Notes under the pieces: generated by a model
The model's input: the letters and a program-made list of their open reading frames with translations, nothing else
What the model was told of the DNA's origin: nothing
Database searches by the model: none
Source: SIG299 sp051880375
GTDB taxonomy: Bacteria > Bacillota > Clostridia > Lachnospirales > Lachnospiraceae
Length of the DNA: 63,068 nucleotides
Direction of reading: 5' to 3'
Assembly: GCA_051880375.1 (NCBI GenBank)
Contig: JBJENV010000046.1
Location: forward strand, 1 to 63,068
Translations under genes and position numbers: made by a program
Shown here: positions 33,627 through 43,200 of the stretch, piece by piece
How positions within the stretch are numbered: position 1 is the first letter of the stretch
Layout of the letters: every line of letters starts with the position of its first letter

Positions 33627-34982
33627 TTAGTGCTTTTCGAAAAGTACAATAAGGCTTGTGCGGTTTGAGCAGTTTGTTTTCTTCAGGATATTTTTCATAT
33701 GAAATTTCACCGTGTTTTCTGAAATGAATAAAGCTTCCGCAATTTCCGTATTCGAACGCCCATCAATAATTAATTGAAATACTTCTGATTCCCGCGGGGA
33801 AAGCAGATAACGCTTTTCAAAATCCTCCAGTAATGTTTCTTTGTCCTCCTTTTCCGTAATCACAGGCAGATAGATTTTGTGATAAAGCGAAAGAAACAAA
33901 GGTACTGTAATAATAAAGAAAAGAGAGGTAACTAAAACAAGTATCACAGTATTTGCGCTGAAACAAATACCAAGAACCGTTCCGATCACATCTCCGCATC
34001 TGCCCCACATCAGTCCCAGACCGGCAAGGTAGAGACATTCCGTAGAATTTGCTGCCATATCCGTAAAGAGTATGACGCGATAAACGGAAAAAAAGCCAAA
34101 GAAGAGATAGCTGATAATCCAAAGCACAAGGCTGCTTTCGATATTATCCTTAAGGACAAGCATTGCAAAAGGGCATACTAAGGAAGAAAGACAGCAGACA
34201 GCCCCAAACTTCCGGCTTTTGTCGTTCATGATACCTGCAAGCACTAATCCGACTGCATAGAAGATACGGGAGTATTCTAAACTGACGGAAGCATTTGACA
34301 AATCCGCTGTCGGGAAATAAAAGCCCATACTCTTTGTACTGCAAAGCAGAAGCAGGGAAATTCCTGCAAGCAGAAGCATACGTTTTGTCAATGGATATTG
34401 TGGTGATGCAGGCATAGATTCGGCAACCGGTTTCTCCGAAGGAAGATAAAGAAGTAACACGGAGAGCAGAATAAGAACAAAATAGACGAGAAGTACCGCC
34501 CTGTTCTTTAAAAAGTTTCCGTTTCCGATGAGAGAGAGAATAAAGGAGCCGATACAACCGATTCCATACCCACAGCCGAAGGTGATGCCTCTGTATTGAC
34601 CGGATACTTCTGTCACCAGTTTTGTTAAATAAATGCTTGCAACACAACCATGCAGCAGATTCATCAGAAAGCCAAACACTAAGGAGGCAGTGCCGGTCGT
34701 TGAAAGCACCGAAAGCAACAGGAAAACAAAGTCGGCTGCGATAAGAGCAGTAAAGACATGGGTTGGCGGAAGCTGTCCCTGCTTTTTCTTTACATAGAAA
34801 GAAGACAGAATCAGCCCCAGAATTTGAAATAGATAACCGACTACCTCTGTCAGGAGATCAACAGAAGAGGCAGAGTAAAAATCCAATAAATGATACATCC
34901 ATGTTAAATATCCGGAGCCACTCCAGAAAAAGCATAGTCCGATAAATAAGCAAATAAGAGCAGAATGTTTTTTGTTGTTCAT
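33627..34982 (-). CDS. Membrane-bound LuxR-family regulator (12-TM N-terminus)
   Basis: 451 aa. The first ~375 residues are strongly hydrophobic with about 12 membrane segments, resembling a major-facilitator fold (LICLFIGLCFFWSGSGYLTW). A charged linker leads to a C-terminal LuxR/GerE helix-turn-helix near 388-449: LSPRESEVFQLIIDGRSNTE and IAEALFISENTVKFHMKNIL. So DNA binding occurs at the inner membrane, perhaps gated by a ligand sensed by the membrane part. Divergent from the surface-protein genes and the likely controller of them. AAAGGAG lies about 11 bases before the ATG. Confidence 0.85.
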   Translation of the reverse strand: MNNKKHSALICLFIGLCFFWSGSGYLTWMYHLLDFYSASSVDLLTEVVGYLFQILGLILSSFYVKKKQGQLPPTHVFTALIAADFVFLLLSVLSTTGTASLVFGFLMNLLHGCVASIYLTKLVTEVSGQYRGITFGCGYGIGCIGSFILSLIGNGNFLKNRAVLLVYFVLILLSVLLLYLPSEKPVAESMPASPQYPLTKRMLLLAGISLLLLCSTKSMGFYFPTADLSNASVSLEYSRIFYAVGLVLAGIMNDKSRKFGAVCCLSSLVCPFAMLVLKDNIESSLVLWIISYLFFGFFSVYRVILFTDMAANSTECLYLAGLGLMWGRCGDVIGTVLGICFSANTVILVLVTSLFFIITVPLFLSLYHKIYLPVITEKEDKETLLEDFEKRYLLSPRESEVFQLIIDGRSNTEIAEALFISENTVKFHMKNILKKTNCSNRTSLIVLFEKH

Positions 34983-35017
34983 ATTAGGCAGGGCTCCTTT
35001 GAAAGATAATTTCTATT

Positions 35018-35046
35018 ATTGTACACCCAATCAGGCAGAAATGCAA
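35018..35046 (-). promoter_or_regulatory. Sigma-A promoter of the LuxR-type gene
   Basis: Minus strand: -35 TTGCAT, 17 bp, -10 TACAAT. It ends 26 bp before the first copy of the direct repeat. Confidence 0.65.
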
Positions 35047-35072
35047 ACTCTTGATTCTTCCAAAAAAAGCTT

Positions 35073-35193
35073 GAAAACAAGCCGCCTACCCCAAAACTAC
35101 CCTTCAAAAATCGACTTAGTTTTTAATCTGTCCCTATGGGGAGTGTTTTTTTTGAGTGATGCGTTTTAATCTATAGTTGGGTTAGTATACAAA
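35073..35193 (+). repeat. ~120 bp control-region direct repeat, copy 1
   Basis: About 90% identical to 40072-40193. The first 38 bases (35073-35110) are identical. It contains CCCCAAAACTAC, CCCTATGGGGAG, a T-run and a conserved TATAGT (35172-35177) that could be a -10. It lies 70 bp before the first surface-protein gene, not behind a rightward gene, so it is not simply a terminator. Confidence 0.85.
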
Positions 35194-35264
35194 CATGCAG
35201 TTTAAAATACCATAGCATAAAATGCAGAAAGGGCGGATAGCCTTGTACGAAAGGATGGTTTGAC

Positions 35265-38200
35265 ATGATGGTAACGAACAAAATGAAAAAGTGGAAAAAA
35301 GGTTTGGTAATTTTGTTAGCAGCTACACTGGTGCTGCAGGGAAACATGGCAGATGCGGGTAGAAGTGTGACTACTTTTGCGGAAACGGAGGAAACCTATC
35401 AGGTTCAAACAAAGAGTGTCGACGGAACAGAGGTAGTGGTTGAACATCTGACGGAGGTGATTAAGGTCAGGGATTTTTCCGTATCAAATGTTGGTGGTGA
35501 TTCCGCAATCATTAATGTGAATGATACCTTTGCCATTGACCTTCAGATGCCGACGGATACGAAGGTATATACCCAAGGTTATATACGGTTCTTCCTGGTC
35601 CCTTACGGCAGTGAAAATGCAGCGAAGGATTTTGCGGACGGACTTCGTTATGGCATTGATTATGAACAGTGCACGCGAGTCTATGGATTAGCACTGGAAT
35701 CTGCGACAACAAGTAGTGCAAGCTTTTCCAGCGTACTGCTTAATTCCACCGGACTTTATGACCCGCCTCTTTTAGTCATTCCAAGCGGAGCATACTATCC
35801 GGCAGTGGTGGTATATGAAGAGGATGTGATGAGCGAAGCAGCGCATTCCAAAGCTTCTCTTGTTTTGGGAACGAAGCCGGTACGTGTTTCCAATCCGGAG
35901 GACGGAGGCTACCTCGGAGATGAGCATTACGGCGTGGAAGAAGAGAAGCAAGAATATGTGGAGCTTAACGTAACCGTATACCTGGAAGGAGAAATCTATG
36001 ATAAATGCAGAGTCGTAGCTTACAGTGAAGATTTACTTACCTGCTATGGCAACGTACCATGCAAGGTGATACCGGGAGAAACCGTAGCGATATCGGTTGT
36101 GCCGGAATACCCGGAGATGGGTTATACCTATAATTTTGGAAATATCAAAAACGGTTCTCCTTATTACGTGCAGGTACCGGAGGACGGGTATGTCGATGTG
36201 ACGGTATATCCGTTTACTAAAGGTGCAGAAGCTTATGGTCGTGTCTGTGATGAAAACAACCAACCGCTTTCGAATGTTACCGTATCACTGGAAATGAAGA
36301 CTGCCGGTACGATATCTGAAAGTGTTACGACAGATAAAGACGGAAATTACAGGTTTACCGGAATATACAATGGCGGAGATGCCGTGCTGCACTTTTCCAA
36401 AGACGGTTATTATTTGGAAGATTACATCATTCCTCAAAGTCAATTATCAGAGGGAAGCAGTATTTCCTGCAATATGACATTAAAAGAAAGTGAACCTGTT
36501 TTTTCGTTAACGCTGTCGGAAGATATCGATCCGTCCTTTGCCAAGGTGCTTTGGAAGGAAGTCAGGGAGTATTTGCACGTTTATGACCATACCGGTAATA
36601 AAGAGATTCCGGGCACCTTTGTTAACGGGGAGGATGGACTTTCCTTTCTGCCGGAATGGGAAAGTGATTTAGGGGATTCTTATGTTGTAAACTTAAAATA
36701 TCCGCATTTGGAAATGGTTTCTGTTACAGTGAACAAAAATCAGAGTGCAGAACTTCGGGTAAATGCCGGTGCAGTAGCTTTTCAGGCACTTCTGGGTGAC
36801 AATCATTATGGTTATGTTACAGTGGAGGTGATGGATGGTGCCGGTGAACATATCTACACTAAGTGTGAACTGCCAAAGGTAACGGATGAAGTTCTTTTAC
36901 AGGAAGGAAGCTATCAGCTTCTCTTTTATGCAACGGCATCACAGACGGGCTTAAGTGATGAGCAATATTCTTCCATTATGGATGCAGAACATATGGTTAC
37001 ATTTTCTGTGGAGAACGGAACGGTAACGGAACTTGGCGAAATTGAGGTGCCTTTTGTCAATGCAACGGGTGAAAACCCGTTTGCGGAAAAATCTTTTCTG
37101 ACGGTTCCGCTGGAAATAAAGCCTTCGGAGGATTTGCTTACCATTTCAGGACATATTGAGGCAGATAGTTCTGACTACAAGATTTCCTCGTTTAGAATCT
37201 ATGCAATAAATAATGTTAGCGGTCGTACAGAACAGTCTGTTACTGCCATGTATGAAAATGGGACACTTGCAGTGAACGGGGAACTGGTTTCGACCTCTCT
37301 TTATCAGGATACTAAAAATACTTACTACGTTGAGAGAATCGATTTAGAAACTCCGGTGAACGGAGCCTGTGATTTTTCTGCAAAGCTTCGCATCAATGAG
37401 CATACTTCCATGATTGTAACCGTTATGGTGGATGCTGTTGTAAACGGAATGACGGTTAGGGATATAAGCCTTGGGGAATACTATGTATCCGGTGATAAGG
37501 TAACGCTGAATGCATTTGACACAACGGCAACGGGTGAAGTGTATTGTTACGGCTTTGCAACTCCAAACAGTACCGTGTATCTGTACGATGGTTCCAATCT
37601 TCTTTCGTCCGTTGATGTAAACCAGTGGGGGAAATGGGAAACCGTGGTCTGGTTCCCTAGGGAGAATGATGCTTTCGCTGTAGTGAGAACGTATTCCTCT
37701 ACCCATGTACTGAAGGCAGTCTGCGACGGCGAAGAATCAGCTCCTCTTACGGTATATTTTAAAAGTGATTGTGCGGCGTTAAGCGGAATCTATCTGGTCG
37801 AAGAAGGAAAGAGATATACGGATTCCTATGTGTGGAAGAATAGTACGAAAATGTCCTGTGAGGCGGATGTACAAAACGCAGATCGTATTTCAGAAGATCC
37901 TGTTTTCCGTGTGTTATGCAGTGACGGAACGATGCTTGAGTTCCCGGCAAAGAAGGGAGAAACGAAATCACGTCTTGGAATTCCGATTACCACCTATTAC
38001 TCAGAAACCTTTGATTACGGAGAAAAAAATCTTCTTCCGGTAAAGGTGTGGTTTGATTTTAAGCAGGAATCTGTAAAACAAAAGCTGCCGGAGCCTTTGC
38101 CCGGGGAATTTACCTCTGCCTTGATTCCTAACGCGTCGAGTAAAATGAACGTTACATACAAGGAGATTCCAAAGATTCCGAGTGTAAGTGAGTTTGGTGA

Positions 38201-40067
38201 TGATGTCATCGTTACGCTTACCACGTATGAAACTACGGAGGCAGAGCTGGATGCGATGAAGAATGCGGGAGCTGATTTCTATCAGGTTCATGACGGAAAG
38301 CAGATTGTATACGGAGAATACATACAGACGCTGGAAACCGGTGTCAAGTATGGCATTGTAGATTTTACAGAAAATACCTATAAAGTGGTCGAGATGCACA
38401 TCTACGATAAGGACAATTGCCCGGTATCAACTGAGACTTCTTCAAAAGAAAATGAGTCAGAACTGATACTGATGTCAGTCCCTAACGGACAAACGGGACA
38501 ACAAGAAGGCGGTGGGCTGACAAACGCGACCCTTTGGACTGTTGTGGTAGAAGATTTTAAAAAGGAGGTCAGCGGTTTCGGTGATGAAGGGGTGGAGTAT
38601 CTTGCCGGATATATGAAAAATTCATCTAACTCCATGATATCGAAAGCCTCTCCTTACATAAATAAGGTAGGAGTAGGACAGGTAATGAATGGCTTTGAAC
38701 TCGGAGGCTCTGCCAATGCTGCGTATGAAAGAGAACAGACAGCAAGCGGAAATAAAGATATCATTTCTTTCTTAATAAGAAGCAGCTACGATTTGCCTCG
38801 GGAGCAGGGACAGAGAATTGAAAATATGGCACATCAGGCGCGCGACGACTATAACCGTGCTACCAATAGCACAAATAAAAATCTTGGAACGGAAATTATG
38901 TGTGGAATAGCCAACGAAGCTATTTCTAAGCATCCGCTTGGTAAAGAAGTAGTTGATGCTACAGAATTTACCGGTATTCAGGGAGCAATCAAATCAGCTT
39001 CAAGCAGCTATGCCGATGCTGATTGGGCGTATGCCGAGCAAAGCTTTACCGAGTTGATGTTTGAGTATATGAAAGCAACCAATCTGTCAAGAGATGAGAT
39101 TGCGGATCTCTATTCCAAGTATCAGGATGGCAAGATGTCAATGAAGGAGATAAATGATTACGTTCGAAACAGCCTGAGAAGAGATAAAAAGAATGATGGT
39201 AATTCGAAAAACTATACAGGAATTGTTGACCCGTCCGGTTATATTTATGAGGCTGTGGCGAGCAACCGGGTGGAGGGAGCTACCGTTACCCTGTATGGGG
39301 AAGGGATGGAATGGTTTGAAGCGGAAGCATTCGGACAAAGCAATCCGCTGATCTCAGACTCGGACGGACGATATGCGTGGGATGTTCCGGAGGGAAACTG
39401 GTTTGTAAAAGTATATAAGGCCGGCTATGAAGAAAATACATCGCAGAATGACCCTGCAGCCACGGTGACAATCGACGGCATCAACTATCTTCCGGTTTTA
39501 CCTCCGCAGCTTGATGTCAATATCGGATTGACCTCTGTAGAAAAGCCTCATGCATCGATGCAGTTTGCAGACGGAAGCTGGTATCTGATGTTTGACCGAT
39601 ACGTGGAAACAGCAACAGTAACAGCAGAGAATATCAACATCGAATGTGCGAAGCTAAACGGTAAGACAGATGCTTCTTACAGCTTTGAGGCAGCAGATGC
39701 TGAGATAAGTCCGGAGCATACGCCGATATGCGGAGGAAAGCTGTTAGCAAAATCCTTTAAAATCATCCTGCAGGGAATTGAACTCGCAGAAGAAGATGCC
39801 ATGACGGTAACGTTGAATGCGGCTGTCACCGGTTATAATGGGAAGTCAGCGAACGGCCTTGTTAAAGTAAATGGCGGATTTACTGCGGGACAGGAAGAAG
39901 TACGGCCTTCCGAACCGGAAACACCGGGACGAACAGAAGACAAAAATAAGGAGGATGAAATGCCTGTAGGAATTATCCTTGCGATTGTGGCAGGCATTGT
40001 GGTTGTCCTTGCCGGTTCTGTGGCAGGAGTTCTGATACTGCGCCGCAGAAAGAAAAAGAACAAATAA
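35265..40067 (+). CDS. Very large membrane-anchored surface protein with carboxypeptidase-regulatory-like domains
   Basis: 1600 aa. N-terminal basic region and signal peptide (KGLVILLAATLVLQGNMADA). Mostly beta-rich secreted sequence. Two carboxypeptidase-regulatory-like (CNA-B/peptidase-associated) domains: AYGRVCDENNQPLSNVTVSL near 320-390 and GYIYEAVASNRVEGATVTLY near 1325-1400. The end has a membrane helix (about 1570-1592) and the stop-transfer tail RRRKKKNK, preceded by a Pro/Glu/Asp-rich spacer; no LPXTG. A helical segment near 1150-1310 may be a stalk. Probably an adhesin or sensor fixed in the membrane. A TM anchor and domain layout are seen; the ligand is unknown. Confidence 0.75.
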   Translation: MMVTNKMKKWKKGLVILLAATLVLQGNMADAGRSVTTFAETEETYQVQTKSVDGTEVVVEHLTEVIKVRDFSVSNVGGDSAIINVNDTFAIDLQMPTDTKVYTQGYIRFFLVPYGSENAAKDFADGLRYGIDYEQCTRVYGLALESATTSSASFSSVLLNSTGLYDPPLLVIPSGAYYPAVVVYEEDVMSEAAHSKASLVLGTKPVRVSNPEDGGYLGDEHYGVEEEKQEYVELNVTVYLEGEIYDKCRVVAYSEDLLTCYGNVPCKVIPGETVAISVVPEYPEMGYTYNFGNIKNGSPYYVQVPEDGYVDVTVYPFTKGAEAYGRVCDENNQPLSNVTVSLEMKTAGTISESVTTDKDGNYRFTGIYNGGDAVLHFSKDGYYLEDYIIPQSQLSEGSSISCNMTLKESEPVFSLTLSEDIDPSFAKVLWKEVREYLHVYDHTGNKEIPGTFVNGEDGLSFLPEWESDLGDSYVVNLKYPHLEMVSVTVNKNQSAELRVNAGAVAFQALLGDNHYGYVTVEVMDGAGEHIYTKCELPKVTDEVLLQEGSYQLLFYATASQTGLSDEQYSSIMDAEHMVTFSVENGTVTELGEIEVPFVNATGENPFAEKSFLTVPLEIKPSEDLLTISGHIEADSSDYKISSFRIYAINNVSGRTEQSVTAMYENGTLAVNGELVSTSLYQDTKNTYYVERIDLETPVNGACDFSAKLRINEHTSMIVTVMVDAVVNGMTVRDISLGEYYVSGDKVTLNAFDTTATGEVYCYGFATPNSTVYLYDGSNLLSSVDVNQWGKWETVVWFPRENDAFAVVRTYSSTHVLKAVCDGEESAPLTVYFKSDCAALSGIYLVEEGKRYTDSYVWKNSTKMSCEADVQNADRISEDPVFRVLCSDGTMLEFPAKKGETKSRLGIPITTYYSETFDYGEKNLLPVKVWFDFKQESVKQKLPEPLPGEFTSALIPNASSKMNVTYKEIPKIPSVSEFGDDVIVTLTTYETTEAELDAMKNAGADFYQVHDGKQIVYGEYIQTLETGVKYGIVDFTENTYKVVEMHIYDKDNCPVSTETSSKENESELILMSVPNGQTGQQEGGGLTNATLWTVVVEDFKKEVSGFGDEGVEYLAGYMKNSSNSMISKASPYINKVGVGQVMNGFELGGSANAAYEREQTASGNKDIISFLIRSSYDLPREQGQRIENMAHQARDDYNRATNSTNKNLGTEIMCGIANEAISKHPLGKEVVDATEFTGIQGAIKSASSSYADADWAYAEQSFTELMFEYMKATNLSRDEIADLYSKYQDGKMSMKEINDYVRNSLRRDKKNDGNSKNYTGIVDPSGYIYEAVASNRVEGATVTLYGEGMEWFEAEAFGQSNPLISDSDGRYAWDVPEGNWFVKVYKAGYEENTSQNDPAATVTIDGINYLPVLPPQLDVNIGLTSVEKPHASMQFADGSWYLMFDRYVETATVTAENINIECAKLNGKTDASYSFEAADAEISPEHTPICGGKLLAKSFKIILQGIELAEEDAMTVTLNAAVTGYNGKSANGLVKVNGGFTAGQEEVRPSEPETPGRTEDKNKEDEMPVGIILAIVAGIVVVLAGSVAGVLILRRRKKKNK

Positions 40068-40071
40068 AATA

Positions 40072-40193
40072 GAAAACAAGCCGCCTACCCCAAAACTACC
40101 CTTCAAAAAATCGACTTAATTTTTATTCTGTCCCTATGGGGAGTAGTTTTTTGGGGGTTATGCGTTCTAATCTATAGTTGGCTTAATATTCAA
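40072..40193 (+). repeat. ~120 bp control-region direct repeat, copy 2
   Basis: Begins five bases after the stop of the first surface-protein gene and ends 49 bp before the second. Here the stem is better than in copy 1: 40088-40099 (CCCCAAAACTAC) pairs with 40143-40156 (GTAGTTTT..GGGG) around a loop of about 43 nt. TATAGT is at 40173-40178. In this copy it could double as a terminator for the upstream gene. Confidence 0.85.
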
Positions 40194-40241
40194 TCGTGAT
40201 GTTTGAATATGCTGTAGCAGAAAATACAGAAGAAAGGACGG

Positions 40242-43200
40242 ATGAAAATGAAAAGAGGCATACGGGCAGTATTTGGTATTGTAATGAGCATCATATTGAT
40301 GCTTGATATGGTGCCGCTTCCTGCTTTCGCTGAGGCAGAGAAAACGTATATTAACGCAACGGAGGCAGTAGAAAATCCGGCGGATTATCTCTTTGCAAGC
40401 CAAAAGGATGGAACAACAAAAGCATTGTTTATCGATGGGGCAGAAACAGCAGTTGAGGTATCCGAAGAAGAGTTGACCGGGATTGAACTCTGGGTACAAA
40501 ATGCAAATGTAACTGCGCCGGTAACCATTGGTGTAAGAAACTTTGAGATTTCAGGAAATGGTTCCATTAATACCGGAGCTGTTGTGATTACTCCTTCGAA
40601 TACTATCGGGTCAATAATATCGACCACTTCTACGGGCAGTGCGCTTACGGTGGTAGAGCATTTCACCTCGGAGCAATTTAAGGGGTCAGAGGATTCGCTC
40701 GGAGCTGTTTACAGCTATGAAATGATTGACAATTTTGAATTTAGTGGGTGGCTTGCTGCTGACAGTCTAAGTGTGGCAGCAGGGAAGAAACTGACATTGA
40801 ATGCATTTGTTGAGGCGGATTCGGTTATCATAGACGGAGAACTTTTCATCGGAGCATCGGAAGATCCGGAGTATCCGAATGGACTGAATATCAAAGATGG
40901 AGGTAGCCTTGAAGTAAAAGCAGGAGGAAGTCTTACAGTTGAAGACGGACAAATTTTGGATATTTGTGGCGGTTCAACAGTAACCGGTATTACGTTGTAT
41001 GATTGTGACGGAGAAACAGCATATAACAATTTTGAATTTAGAGAGACTTTCTGCTATGATGCAGAGAGAACAAGATGGGTTCGCCAGAATCCAGGGGGAG
41101 GCGAAAATCCGGAAGGAATTCCAGATAATCGCTATGTGGTTCGTTATGATGCAAACAACGGTGCAGCTGTAACAGTAAATGACGTATCGGTCAATGATGG
41201 AGAAGAATATGAGTTTGCGCAGGGTGATGCGTTAAATATTACGTTAACACCACCGGAAGATTGTCAGGATCCCGCACCGGTTGTTGCTATTAAGGTAGGT
41301 GGAGAAAACGAAGGATATTACAGCACTAACCTTGCGGATGATGATCCTTATAAGCTGAGCTTAGTGAATAACACTGTTTCGTTTACGCCAAACAGCGATG
41401 CAGGTATTGAAGTGCTGGTATGGTGGACAGAATATGATGCCTTTGGCGGTAACGAGGAAAAGCCGGTTATTGTAGAATTTGAATGCTTCGGAAACGGAAC
41501 AGTAACACCGGAAAACATCGCAAATGAAGACATGATTGTTTACGAACAATGGACGAAGGTTCGCGTATCAGCGGATACAGAGTCTGTCACGATTCGCTGG
41601 GAGGAAGGAACAACTCCGAGTGAAATCAGGGCGGAAGGAGACCTGACACTTTCCGCAGGTGATTTTTTAAATAATACCTGCACGATTCCACTGACACCGA
41701 CGATGGATCATTATTACATTCGTGTTGATTTTGGAGGAAATCAGGGAGGCGAAAATCCGGGAGGAATCTCTGACAATTGCTATGTGGTTCGTTATGATTC
41801 AAATAACGATGCAGCTGTAAATGTAAATGGAAATTCCGTGGAAAATAATGCAGAACAGGTCTTTACTAAAGGAACAGAGCTTACATTTACACTGACACCG
41901 CCGGAACACCGGAAAAATGCCACACCGGTTGTTTCTATCAGGATAGATGGAGAAAATGAAGAATATAGAACGGATTATCCGGATGATAATCCAAATAAGC
42001 TGAGCTTAGCGGGAAATACCGTTTCGTTTACTCCAGAGAGCGATACAGGTTTCTGGGTGGAGATATGGTGGTCTGCATATGATGCATTTGATCGCAACGA
42101 GGAAAAGCCGATTATTGTAGAATTCGAATGCCTCGGAAACGGAACCATAACACCGGAAGACATCGCGGGGGAAGACAAGTTTGTTTACGAACAATGGACG
42201 AAGGTTCGTGTATCAGAGGAAACAGAGTCTGTCACGATTCGCTGGGAGGAAGGAAACGCTCCGAATGAAATCAGGGCGGGCGGAGATCAGAATTTTTCTG
42301 CTGCTGATTTTGTAAATAATACTTGTACGATTCCGCTGACACAAACGAACGACGATGGAAGCAAGAAAAACTTTTATTGCATTCAGGTTGATTTTGGAGG
42401 GAATCAGGGAGGAGATCCTGGCGAAAATCCGGGAGGAATCTCTGACAATCACTATGAGGTTCGTTATGATTCAGGCGATAATAATGATGCAAGTGTAACG
42501 GTAAACGGGAGATATGTGGCAGATAGTGAAGAACAAGAATTTACTGAGGAAACAGAGCTTATATTTGCACTGACACCACCGGAACATCGAAAGAATGCCA
42601 CACCGGTTGTTTCTATCAGGATAGATGGAGAAAATGAAGAATATAGAACGGATTATCCGGATGATAATCCAAATAAGCTGAGCTTAGTGGGGAATACCGT
42701 TTCATTTACCCCAAAGAGCACTGCCGGCTTTCGTGTGGAGATATGGTGGTCAGAATATGATGCCTTTGGCGGTAACGAGGATAAACCGGTTATCGTAGAA
42801 TTTAATTGCATCGGAGACGGAACAATAACACCGGAAGGCATTGACGAGGAAGACAAGTCAGTTGACGATGACGGACAGTCTATGAAGGTTCGCGTGTCAA
42901 AGGGTACAGAGTCTATCACGATTAGCTGGGAGGAAGGAAGTGCTCCGGGTGAAATCAGGGTGGAAGGCGGGCAGACAATTTCTGCAGACAAATTTGTTAA
43001 CAATACCTGCTCGATTCCTCTGCCACAGACGAATGAAGACGAGAACTACTATCGCATTCAGGTTGAATTTGACAACGGAGAAGAGCCGGAACCGCCAACG
43101 GATGAATTGATAGATGAGGCGATAGGGGCGGTTGAAGAACATGAATATGCATATTATGTGGATTTACAGCAACCGGATACAGCGGTTGACTCATTAAAGG

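Noticed and set aside
41115..43080. CRISPR-like or tandem repeat array
   Set aside because: The ~650 bp units are coding, diverged and in frame; they are protein repeats.
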